This document shows positions 1-5,520 of a stretch of 7,559 nucleotides of DNA, piece by piece (the stretch's first letter is position 1; each line of letters opens with the position of its first letter). The notes beneath the pieces were generated by a model, which saw nothing but the letters and a program-made list of their open reading frames with translations, ran no database searches and was not told the origin of the DNA. The translations under genes were made by a program, and so were the position numbers. The stretch comes from Pseudomonadota bacterium (GTDB lineage Bacteria; Pseudomonadota; Alphaproteobacteria; Rhizobiales; Xanthobacteraceae). The stretch lies in assembly GCA_023390695.1 (NCBI GenBank), contig JAEWCJ010000037.1:1-7559 (forward strand), read 5' to 3'.

Positions 1-1014
1 GGTCAGCACGGTGAAGATCGACGGATCGGGATGATCGAACGCGATCGCCCCGACCGGCGAGAAATGCCGCAGATCGTATTTGTAGGGCGCATAATTGCCG
101 TGCCAGGCGACGACATCGAGCGGCGAATGCGGAAGCTGGGTCTTGAACAAGTCCCCGCCCCACTTCACGAGCAACGTGCAGTTCTGCTCCACGTCCTCGT
201 ACCAGGCGACCGGGGTGTGGAAGTCGCGCGGATTGGCGAGGCAATTGGCGCCGATCGGCCCGCGATCCGGCAAGGTGAAGCCACCGCCGTAATTCTCGCA
301 GACATAGGCGCGCGCCGGCCCGTCGATCAGTTCGCAGCGGAAGATGACGCCGCGCGGAATGACGCAAATCTCGCCGGGCTCGATTTCGATCACCCCGAAT
401 TCGGTGCGGAAGCGCAGTTGTCCCTGCTGCGCGACGACCAGCATTTCGCCGTCGGCATTGAAGAAATGCTCACGCACCATCGAGTCGGTCACCAGCAGCA
501 CATGCGCCGCCATGCCGGACATTGATTCGCAATCGCCGGCGACCGTCATGGTGTGCAGGCCGGAGACAAAGGTGGTTTTCTTCTTCGGAAACGGCGTCGG
601 ATTCCAGCGCAGCGGGCCGATCGCCAGATCGCTGTCCTCGCGTTCGGGGGCGGTGCGGATATGCCCGCGATCGATCTTCTTGAAACGCGCGGTGTGCCGC
701 ACGGTGGGCCGGATGCGGTATAGCCAGGAGCGCTGGTTGGAGGCCTGGGGGGCGGTGAAAGGCGAGCCGGACAATTGTTCGGCATAGAGGCCGTAATTCA
801 CCTTCTGCGGCGAGTTGCGTCCGATCGGCAGGGCACCGGGCAAGGCTTCCGTCTCGAAGCTGTTGCCGAAACCCGACATATAGTCGTCCAGCCGGGCGGA
901 GGCGCGTTCCTTAGGGCGGGCCGCCGGCTGCGGCGACGGTGCGCGGCGGCCGGTCCCGGAGGGAGACCCTGCGGGGCGGGCCATGCGCGGACGAGTGTCG
1001 AGTTCGCTTGCCAT
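1..1014 (-). CDS. hmgA: Homogentisate 1,2-dioxygenase, N-terminal 338 residues (cut by left edge)
   Basis: This iron enzyme opens the aromatic ring of homogentisate to 4-maleylacetoacetate in cytoplasmic phenylalanine/tyrosine degradation. The frame stays open from the start to the left edge, giving 338 residues; family members run to about 430-450, so roughly 100 C-terminal residues are missing. Family signatures seen are [19 protein letters not shown] near residue 45, the [10 protein letters not shown] stretch, [16 protein letters not shown], and [15 protein letters not shown]. In the last, His305 matches the catalytic histidine (His292 in human HGD). The iron ligands lie in the missing part. 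I chose the ATG at 1014 because GGAGGA lies five bases upstream on the minus strand; in-frame ATGs at 984 and 879 have no such site. This start gives a Pro/Arg-rich, low-complexity N-terminal extension of about 40 residues before the conserved fold. The gene is divergent from the helicase and has its own promoter. The family call is firm; the start is probable. Confidence 0.96.
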   Translation of the reverse strand, partial: MASELDTRPRMARPAGSPSGTGRRAPSPQPAARPKERASARLDDYMSGFGNSFETEALPGALPIGRNSPQKVNYGLYAEQLSGSPFTAPQASNQRSWLYRIRPTVRHTARFKKIDRGHIRTAPEREDSDLAIGPLRWNPTPFPKKKTTFVSGLHTMTVAGDCESMSGMAAHVLLVTDSMVREHFFNADGEMLVVAQQGQLRFRTEFGVIEIEPGEICVIPRGVIFRCELIDGPARAYVCENYGGGFTLPDRGPIGANCLANPRDFHTPVAWYEDVEQNCTLLVKWGGDLFKTQLPHSPLDVVAWHGNYAPYKYDLRHFSPVGAIAFDHPDPSIFTVLT

Positions 1015-1054
1015 GACGTCCTCCATCGCCGCAGAAAACGGCCTATCATTATTT

Positions 1055-1074
1055 ATATTTGCATCATCAAATAT
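1055..1074. promoter_or_regulatory. Perfect palindrome at the hmgA promoter, candidate operator
   Basis: ATATTTG-N6-CAAATAT is a perfect inverted repeat with 7-bp arms and a 6-bp CATCAT spacer. Its centre falls on the predicted hmgA start point and one arm overlaps the -10 hexamer, a position where a bound dimer would block transcription. The size suits a winged-helix dimer such as a MarR protein. The MarR gene at 3251 is the nearest candidate binder, but no second copy of the motif is visible upstream of that gene or of maiA. The palindrome is seen directly; operator function is inferred. Confidence 0.5.
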
Positions 1075-1099
1075 TAGTTACACATGAAACTATTGTCAA
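1071..1099 (-). promoter_or_regulatory. Predicted sigma70-type promoter of hmgA
   Basis: Read on the minus strand, a perfect TTGACA (-35, 1099-1094) is followed by exactly 17 bases and TAATAT (a -10-like hexamer, 1076-1071) in an AT-rich patch of an otherwise GC-rich region. The predicted start point is near 1064, giving an hmgA leader of about 50 bases that carries the GGAGGA ribosome site. The -35 match and the spacing are strong; the -10 is only a partial match to TATAAT. The call rests on sequence alone. Confidence 0.6.
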
Positions 1100-1116
1100 A
1101 TCCCTGCGCAATTGCC

Positions 1117-1147
1117 TTGAAATCAACATCCATAACGACGATATAGG
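1117..1147 (+). promoter_or_regulatory. Possible promoter for the helicase-IF-1 pair
   Basis: TTGAAA (1117-1122) is followed at 19 bases by TATAGG (1142-1147), on the plus strand just before the structured leader. The -35 matches five of six consensus bases, but the -10 matches only four and the spacing is long. It is the best plus-strand candidate I found between hmgA and the helicase. A start here would give a leader of roughly 175 bases before the TTG start at 1331. Confidence 0.3.
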
Positions 1148-1174
1148 CACATCGGAGTCGGCTTACAGCCGCCT

Positions 1175-1214
1175 GCGGGCCGCGTGAACGAAGACCGGAC
1201 GGTCTTCTGCCCGC
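1175..1214 (+). promoter_or_regulatory. Two-tier hairpin in the helicase leader
   Basis: An inner stem of 7 bp, GAAGACC (1190-1196) with GGTCTTC (1201-1207), closes a GGAC tetraloop. An outer stem of 6 bp, GCGGGC (1175-1180) with GCCCGC (1209-1214), encloses it, with nine unpaired bases on the left and one on the right. There is no T-run after it, so it is not a typical intrinsic terminator. It lies between the possible promoter and the helicase start and is probably part of a structured 5' leader. Confidence 0.45.
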
Positions 1215-1249
1215 CACTCTCCCCGACCTTTCATCGGCAGCCCTGACCA

Positions 1250-1299
1250 CGCGGGATGTCTTTTAAACCCCGCGGACACATCCGCGCGTCATCGGACGC
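1250..1299 (+). promoter_or_regulatory. Competing hairpins just upstream of the helicase start, possible RNA switch
   Basis: Three pairings share the same bases and exclude each other. Stem A is 1250-1254 plus 1256-1259 with 1278-1286 (nine pairs, one bulged G). Stem B is CGCGGG (1250-1255) with CCCGCG (1269-1274). Stem C is CGCGGA (1271-1276) with TCCGCG (1281-1286) around a CACA loop. A further hairpin, GCGTC (1286-1290) with GACGC (1295-1299), abuts stem C. Mutually exclusive stems are typical of leaders that change shape with temperature or a ligand, but GC-rich DNA also yields chance pairings. If translation starts at 1331, all of this is untranslated leader. Confidence 0.4.
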
Positions 1300-1330
1300 C
1301 GGCTGTTTCGCTGTATGCGAGATTTGTCAT

Positions 1331-2710
1331 TTGACGTCTTTTTCAGAACTCGGCCTTGCAACGCCGATCACCCGCGCTCTCACCGAAGAGCGATATGAAA
1401 CTCCCACTCCCATTCAAGCCCAGACCATCCCCCACGTTCTTGCCGGCCGCGATGTCGTCGGCATCGCCCAGACCGGCACCGGCAAGACTGCGGCCTTCGC
1501 TCTGCCGATCCTCAACCACCTCTCCCATCACCCCAAGCGCGCCGAGCGCCGCACCTGCCGTGTGCTGGTGCTGAGCCCCACCCGCGAGCTCTCCGGACAG
1601 ATCGTCGACAGCTTCAAGACCTATGGGCGGCATTTGCGCCTGCAGGTGGCGCTCGCCATCGGCGGCGTGCCGATCAACCGCCAGCGCAGCGCACTCGCCA
1701 ACGGCGCGGAGATTCTCGTCGCCACGCCCGGCCGCCTGCTCGATCTGGTGGGCATCGGCGCCCTGCGTCTCGATCATGTCGAAGTGCTGGTCCTGGACGA
1801 GGCCGATCGCTTGCTGGACATGGGCTTCATTCACGATATCCGCAAAGTCATCAAACAGGTCCCGGTCAAGCGGCAGACCCTGTTCTTCTCGGCCACCATG
1901 CCGAAGGAGATCGAGGATCTGGCACGCAGCATGTTGCGCGATCCCGCGCGTGTCGCGGTGACGCCGGTGGCGTCGACTGCCGAGCGCATCGCCCAGCGCG
2001 TGGTGCATGTGGAGAAAGCCGGCAAGCTGGCATTGCTAGCGCAGACCCTGAACACCGAAACCATCGACCGCGCCATCGTCTTCACCCGCACCAAGCACGG
2101 CGCCGACAAGGTGGTGCGGCAACTCGAATTGCGCGGCATTGCAGCGGCGGCCATCCATGGCAACAAGTCGCAGAACCAGCGTGACCGGGCGCTGTCCGCC
2201 TTCCGCGAGGGCCGCATCCGCACCCTGATCGCGACCGACATCGCCGCCCGCGGCATCGACGTCGACGGCATCAGCCATGTCATCAACTACGACCTGCCCA
2301 ATGTTCCGGAAAGCTATGTGCACCGGATCGGCCGCACCGCCCGGGCCGGCGCCGAAGGCGTCGCCATTTCCTTTTGCGATGGCGAGGAACGCGCCTATCT
2401 GCGCGATATCGAACGACTGATCCGGATGCGTGTGCCGGCGACCGACAGTAACGGCCAGACGGTCACCGATACGCCGCCTCCGCCGCGCGAGGCACGCGCC
2501 CCGCGTCAGGACCAGCGCGGGCAGCAGCCCGGCAAAAACGGCGCGCAGCGCAAGCGCCGCCGCCGCATGGGCGGCGGCCATCATCCGAGCGAGGGACAGG
2601 ACAAACGTCCCGCCACGTTCCACAATGGAGAGATTTCGTCAGTTGCCTTTATGCAGGGCCGCCGTGACAACGGGCGCAAAGACGCCCGCAATTCGCGCCG
2701 CCCGGTCTAA
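1331..2710 (+). CDS. RhlE-like DEAD-box ATP-dependent RNA helicase
   Basis: A cytoplasmic ATPase that unwinds short RNA duplexes, acting in ribosome assembly, mRNA turnover or cold adaptation. I chose TTG at 1331 (459 residues) because the protein then begins [13 protein letters not shown], right at the Q-motif region where relatives usually start. The frame extends back to an ATG at 1256, but those 25 codons lie in hairpin-rich DNA and show no family resemblance. Neither start has a strong ribosome site. Numbered from the ATG at 1256, the motifs are: Q motif ending PTPIQ (50-54), Walker A AQTGTGKT (71-78), PTREL (108-112), TPGR (157-160), DEAD (181-184), SAT (212-214), VFTRTK (275-280), [10 protein letters not shown] (326-335) and [10 protein letters not shown] (356-365). 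Both RecA-like domains are intact. A basic, Arg/Gly/Gln-rich tail from about 403 probably binds RNA nonspecifically. An IF-1 gene follows 17 bases later, very likely in the same transcript. Confidence 0.93.
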   Translation: MTSFSELGLATPITRALTEERYETPTPIQAQTIPHVLAGRDVVGIAQTGTGKTAAFALPILNHLSHHPKRAERRTCRVLVLSPTRELSGQIVDSFKTYGRHLRLQVALAIGGVPINRQRSALANGAEILVATPGRLLDLVGIGALRLDHVEVLVLDEADRLLDMGFIHDIRKVIKQVPVKRQTLFFSATMPKEIEDLARSMLRDPARVAVTPVASTAERIAQRVVHVEKAGKLALLAQTLNTETIDRAIVFTRTKHGADKVVRQLELRGIAAAAIHGNKSQNQRDRALSAFREGRIRTLIATDIAARGIDVDGISHVINYDLPNVPESYVHRIGRTARAGAEGVAISFCDGEERAYLRDIERLIRMRVPATDSNGQTVTDTPPPPREARAPRQDQRGQQPGKNGAQRKRRRRMGGGHHPSEGQDKRPATFHNGEISSVAFMQGRRDNGRKDARNSRRPV

Positions 2711-2727
2711 TTGAAGAGGATCGTTCA

Positions 2728-3000
2728 ATGGCAAAAGAAGAAATGCTGGAGTTCGACGGCACCGTCACCGAGGTGCTGCCCGACGGTCACTTCCGCGTAA
2801 AGCTGGATAATGACCATGAGGTGCTTGCCTATACCGCCGGCAAGATGCGCAAGTTCAAGATCCGCACCGGCGTGGGCGACCGCGTCATCGTCGAAATGTC
2901 GCCCTATGATCTGACCCGCGGCCGCATCAGCTTCCGCCACCGCGGCAATGCGATGGCCGCGCCCCCGACCCGCCGGCAGACCGTCGTCCGCAGGCGGTAA
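2728..3000 (+). CDS. infA: Translation initiation factor IF-1 paralogue with basic C-terminal tail
   Basis: IF-1 binds the A site of the 30S subunit during initiation; such small OB-fold proteins can also act as RNA chaperones. The 90-residue product aligns without gaps to the usual 72-residue IF-1 over residues 1-71: MAKEE start, [28 protein letters not shown] (37-42) and [13 protein letters not shown] (55-67). Position 43, Asn in E. coli IF-1, is Phe here. About 18 extra residues follow the OB fold and end in [17 protein letters not shown] lies seven bases before the ATG, a good ribosome site. The gene follows the helicase by 17 bases and is probably cotranscribed. I recall a similar helicase/IF-1 pair in related Hyphomicrobiales, where a standard 72-residue IF-1 is encoded elsewhere. 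This copy is therefore probably a second IF-1, though the rest of the genome is not visible. Confidence 0.92.
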   Translation: MAKEEMLEFDGTVTEVLPDGHFRVKLDNDHEVLAYTAGKMRKFKIRTGVGDRVIVEMSPYDLTRGRISFRHRGNAMAAPPTRRQTVVRRR

Positions 3001-3017
3001 CGGCGGCATGAATATCG

Positions 3018-3065
3018 CATGGCTGTCGGGGTTCTTGTCGGTGTCTAACGGGATCGACAGCCATG
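3018..3065 (+). repeat. 11-bp perfect inverted repeat downstream of the IF-1 gene
   Basis: CATGGCTGTCG (3018-3028) and CGACAGCCATG (3055-3065) are perfect inverted copies separated by 26 bases. The repeat starts 17 bases after the IF-1 stop codon, and the right arm contains the ATG of a possible 32-residue ORF. As RNA it would form a stable stem that caps the 3' end of the helicase-IF-1 message or hides that ATG. There is no T-run after it, so it is not a classical intrinsic terminator. As DNA it could bind a dimeric regulator. Confidence 0.55.
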
Positions 3066-3161
3066 AAACTGCTGCTGATGACACTGCTGCTAGGCGGCAT
3101 CGCCCTTTTTCCGGTTGTCCTTGAGCATTTGCGCGCACGCCGCCCCCGCAAGGTCACTTGA
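3063..3161 (+). CDS. Possible 32-residue single-pass membrane peptide
   Basis: The frame begins MKLLLMTLLLGGIALFPVVL and ends in a strongly basic RARRPRKVT tail. That is one hydrophobic segment of about 18 residues followed by positive charges, the layout of a small membrane protein with a cytoplasmic C-terminus. Against it, there is no clear ribosome site and the ATG sits inside the right arm of an 11-bp inverted repeat. Its TGA overlaps a TTG (3158) that is in frame with the downstream MarR gene. I do not recognise the product. It may be a real small protein, a translated leader for marR, or chance. Confidence 0.3.
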   Translation: MKLLLMTLLLGGIALFPVVLEHLRARRPRKVT

Positions 3162-3250
3162 CCCGGCCGGGCGGCCCAGCCGTTGCGCGTTGCCCAAACT
3201 TCGGTCATGGTCCGCCCGGTCTGGAGCAAAAATCGGGCGCGCATCGCTTC
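3162..3250 (+). other. Spacer before marR with no recognised element
   Basis: This short stretch lies between the possible small ORF and the chosen MarR start. It stays open in the MarR frame back to a TTG at 3158, but the encoded residues look unlike a MarR N-terminus. I see no convincing promoter and no copy of the hmgA palindrome here. Confidence 0.4.
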
Positions 3251-3787
3251 ATGGCAACACAGACAAAAACCGACCTGCCCCCCGCGGCCGAACCGGCGGA
3301 TCAGAGGGCGCCTGGCAATGCCCCGCTGAAGCTTGAGGAATTCCTCCCCTATCAGCTCAATGTCGCCTCCAACCTCGTGTCGCAGGCGCTTTCGCGCATC
3401 TATTCCGACCGCTACGGCATCGGAGTGCCGGAATGGCGGATCCTCGTGACGCTCGGACAATTCGGGGTGATGACCGGCAAGGCGGTGGGCGGCCACACCC
3501 ATATGCACAAGACCAAGGTGTCCCGCGCGGTCGCTCATCTCGAGAAAAGCAGATTGGTCCAGCGTCGCTCCAACAAATCCGATCTGCGCGAGTCGCTGCT
3601 GTCGCTCACCCCGGAAGGGCGCGCCATCTACGAAGAGCTCGCACCCGGTGCGCGCAATTTCGCCGAGCATCTGCTCGACGCCATCGCGCCGGCCGACCGT
3701 GATGCCTTTGCCCGCGCCCTCGACCAGCTCACCCAGCGCGCCAAGACGCTTGCGGCCAAAGCCGAAAAAGGCGAACACGACACCTGA
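3251..3787 (+). CDS. MarR-family transcriptional regulator, likely controlling homogentisate degradation
   Basis: A cytoplasmic DNA-binding protein of 178 residues, a little longer than the usual 140-160 because of a Pro/Ala-rich N-terminus of about 28 residues. The winged helix-turn-helix is clear: EWRILVTLGQFG (61-72), the recognition helix region HKTKVSRAVAHLEKSRLV (86-103), and the wing with the family's D-x-R motif in SDLRESLLSLTPEGR (110-124; Asp111, Arg113). The C-terminal helix ADRDAFARALDQLTQRAK is the usual dimer arm. I chose the ATG at 3251 because the protein then starts plausibly; a TTG at 3158, preceded by AAGG, would add 31 atypical residues. It lies 64 bases upstream of maiA on the same strand, and hmgA is nearby, so homogentisate-pathway control is the natural guess. 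MarR proteins usually repress and release DNA on binding an aromatic ligand. Family call is firm; target and ligand are inferred. Confidence 0.9.
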   Translation: MATQTKTDLPPAAEPADQRAPGNAPLKLEEFLPYQLNVASNLVSQALSRIYSDRYGIGVPEWRILVTLGQFGVMTGKAVGGHTHMHKTKVSRAVAHLEKSRLVQRRSNKSDLRESLLSLTPEGRAIYEELAPGARNFAEHLLDAIAPADRDAFARALDQLTQRAKTLAAKAEKGEHDT

Positions 3788-3851
3788 TGACCTTCGCCTG
3801 CCCGCAATTTACGACGGACGGGACCAGATACGATAATCGCCAGGAGGACAC

Positions 3852-4484
3852 GTGAAGCTCTACACCTATTTCCGTTCATCGGCCGCCTATCGGGTGCGGA
3901 TCGCGCTCAATCTGAAAGACATCGCGTATGAGGGTATCTCGATCCATCTGACCAAGGATGGCGGGCAGCAGAAAACGCCGGAATATCGCGCGATCAATCC
4001 GCAGATGCGGGTGCCGACGCTGGAATTGTCCAGCGGTGAAAAGCTGATCCAGTCGCTGGCGATCATCGAATATCTCGACGAGGTCTTTCCCGAACCCGCA
4101 TTGCTGCCCAAGGACGCCATCGAACGCGCGCATGTCCGCGCCGCCGCGCAGCTCATCGCCTGCGATATCCACCCGCTGAACAATCTCGTCACCCTGCAAT
4201 ATCTCCGTAAACTCGGTCACGACGATGCGACCGTGAACGAGTGGTACACGTCCTGGGTCATGGCCGGGTTCGAAGCGCTTGAGCCGCTGCTCAAGCCTGG
4301 TCCTTATGCGTTCGGGTCCCAGGTCGGTCTCGCCGACATCTGCATCGTCCCGCAGGTCTTCAATGCGCGGCGGTTCAAGGTGCCGGTCGAACGCTTCCCG
4401 AATATCGCCGCCGTCGATGCTGCATGTGCAAAACTGCCCGCCTTCGAGAAGGCGCGGCCGGAAAACCAGTTCGACAGAGAATGA
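3852..4484 (+). CDS. maiA: Maleylacetoacetate isomerase (zeta-class glutathione transferase)
   Basis: Uses glutathione as cofactor to turn maleylacetoacetate into fumarylacetoacetate, the step after HmgA in tyrosine breakdown; cytoplasmic. The 210-residue length is normal. The N-terminal thioredoxin-like domain starts MKLYTYFRSSAAYRVRIALNL, with the zeta-class SSxxxRVRIAL signature at residues 9-18. The cysteine common in eukaryotic members (SSC) is Ala11 here, a replacement I believe is frequent in bacterial enzymes. NPQMRVPTLEL and QSLAIIEYLDE (glutathione-binding loop) follow. The C-terminal helical domain contains HPLNNL and GLADICIVPQVFNARRF. The start is GTG at 3852, with AGGAGG four bases upstream, the strongest ribosome site in this gene group. 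It follows marR by 64 bases and precedes the EamA transporter by 54 bases. Confidence 0.95.
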   Translation: MKLYTYFRSSAAYRVRIALNLKDIAYEGISIHLTKDGGQQKTPEYRAINPQMRVPTLELSSGEKLIQSLAIIEYLDEVFPEPALLPKDAIERAHVRAAAQLIACDIHPLNNLVTLQYLRKLGHDDATVNEWYTSWVMAGFEALEPLLKPGPYAFGSQVGLADICIVPQVFNARRFKVPVERFPNIAAVDAACAKLPAFEKARPENQFDRE

Positions 4485-4491
4485 CAGCCGC

Positions 4492-4516
4492 GCGCCGCGC
4501 GCGTATCTCGCGGCGC
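4492..4516 (+). terminator. Strong GC hairpin between maiA and the transporter
   Basis: GCGCCGCG (4492-4499) and CGCGGCGC (4509-4516) form a perfect 8-bp stem around a nine-base loop, starting seven bases after the maiA stop. No T-run follows, so it is not a canonical intrinsic terminator. It may act as a weak terminator, an RNA 3'-end stabiliser, or an attenuator that lowers expression of the transporter relative to maiA. Confidence 0.4.
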
Positions 4517-4538
4517 ACGGGCGTGTTACGAGCAGCAT

Positions 4539-5438
4539 GTGACAGCCCATCAGATCAGCCGGGTCCTCTTCTGGATGACCGGCACCCTCCTTTCATTCTC
4601 CGTCATGGCCGTATCGGTACGCGGTCTGGCGGGGCGGCTGTCCATTTTCGAGATCCTGACGATCCGCAGCTCGCTGGCGCTGGTCATTCTGCTGCTGCTG
4701 GCCGCAATCCAGCCGTCGCTGCGCTCGGGCTTTGCCCCGCAGCAGCTTGGGCTGCATCTCTTTCGCAGTCTGGTTCATTTCGGCGGCCAGTATTGCTGGG
4801 CGCTGAGCATCACGCTGCTGCCGCTCGCGGTCGTCTTCACCCATGAATTCATGCTGCCGGTCTTTGTCGTCATTCTCGCCGTGATCTTTCTTGGCGAGCG
4901 GGCGACGTCGGGCCGCATTATCGTGATCGTGTTCGGTTTTATCGGCGCCCTGGTGATCCTGCGCCCGGGGATCCAGGCATTCCAGCCGGCCGCCCTGCTC
5001 GTGCTACTGGCGGCGCTGCTGTATGCGGAGTTCAACGTCCTCACCAAGAAGATGACGTCGAACACCGGCACCTTCGCGATCGTATTCTGGATGAACCTGA
5101 TGCAGTTCCCGATGGGACTCGCCGGCAGCGATCCGTTCTTCCCGCTCAAGCTCGACTGGGCGCAAGTCCCCTCCGTCCTCGGCGTGGGGGTCGCGGGCCT
5201 GACCGCGCATTACTGCCTCGCCAACGCGTTCCGCTGGGGCGACGCCAGTCTGGTCACCCCGCTGGACTTCCTGCGGGTTCCGCTGATCGCCGTGGTCGGC
5301 TGGTGGTTCTTCGGAGAGTCGCTGGATATCTGGGTGTTCGTCGGCGGCCTGATCATTCTGGCCGGTATCCTGTGGAATTTGCGCGCCGAAACCCGCCCAC
5401 CCCGGTTTGCGAAAGCGGATGCAGCCAAGCCACATTGA
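4539..5438 (+). CDS. EamA/DMT-family transporter, ten predicted membrane helices
   Basis: An inner-membrane carrier of the drug/metabolite transporter superfamily, 299 residues, matching the usual ten-helix size. Approximate helices are 8-29, 37-57, 70-90, 95-119, 124-143, 148-168, 178-195, 211-231, 237-258 and 264-281. The two EamA repeats are visible: each half ends its fourth helix with a Gly-Glu pair, FLGER (117-121) and FFGES (257-261). The product ends in a charged cytoplasmic tail. The start is GTG at 4539; the ribosome site is weak, and an in-frame ATG at 4575 would cut into the first helix. It follows maiA by 54 bases on the same strand with a hairpin between them. Substrate cannot be read from sequence; DMT proteins export or import amino acids, nucleosides and many metabolites. 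A role in moving aromatic-degradation compounds is only a guess from position. Confidence 0.9.
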   Translation: MTAHQISRVLFWMTGTLLSFSVMAVSVRGLAGRLSIFEILTIRSSLALVILLLLAAIQPSLRSGFAPQQLGLHLFRSLVHFGGQYCWALSITLLPLAVVFTHEFMLPVFVVILAVIFLGERATSGRIIVIVFGFIGALVILRPGIQAFQPAALLVLLAALLYAEFNVLTKKMTSNTGTFAIVFWMNLMQFPMGLAGSDPFFPLKLDWAQVPSVLGVGVAGLTAHYCLANAFRWGDASLVTPLDFLRVPLIAVVGWWFFGESLDIWVFVGGLIILAGILWNLRAETRPPRFAKADAAKPH

Positions 5439-5520
5439 CCTCGCCCGCCGGCTGTGCTCGTTGAGGACCGGGGATTGACGCTCCGATAACCAAACGGGAC
5501 CCTCAGGCCGCGACGGAGCC

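Noticed and set aside
31..525. 164-codon plus-strand frame opposite hmgA
   Set aside because: Antisense shadow; the minus-strand frame encodes continuous HmgA sequence to the window edge.
1343..2623. Two long minus-strand frames opposite the helicase
   Set aside because: They overlay intact helicase motifs and carry only compositionally biased, unrecognisable protein.
3029..3054. Possible general-stress sigma factor (EcfG-type) or RpoH promoter upstream of marR
   Set aside because: I looked for GGAAC-N16/17-CGTT and heat-shock-type boxes; no properly spaced pair is present.
2927..3778. 283-codon minus-strand frame across the marR gene and the IF-1 end
   Set aside because: It is antisense to a clear MarR gene and crosses its spacer, has no family resemblance, and long antisense frames are expected in GC-rich coding DNA.
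3876..4550. 224-codon minus-strand frame opposite maiA
   Set aside because: It mirrors the maiA codons almost exactly; maiA has all the zeta-class signatures and a strong ribosome site.
5439..5520. Promoter for the DUF2865 gene based on TTGACG at 5475
   Set aside because: No acceptable -10 hexamer lies 15-19 bases downstream, so the match is probably chance.
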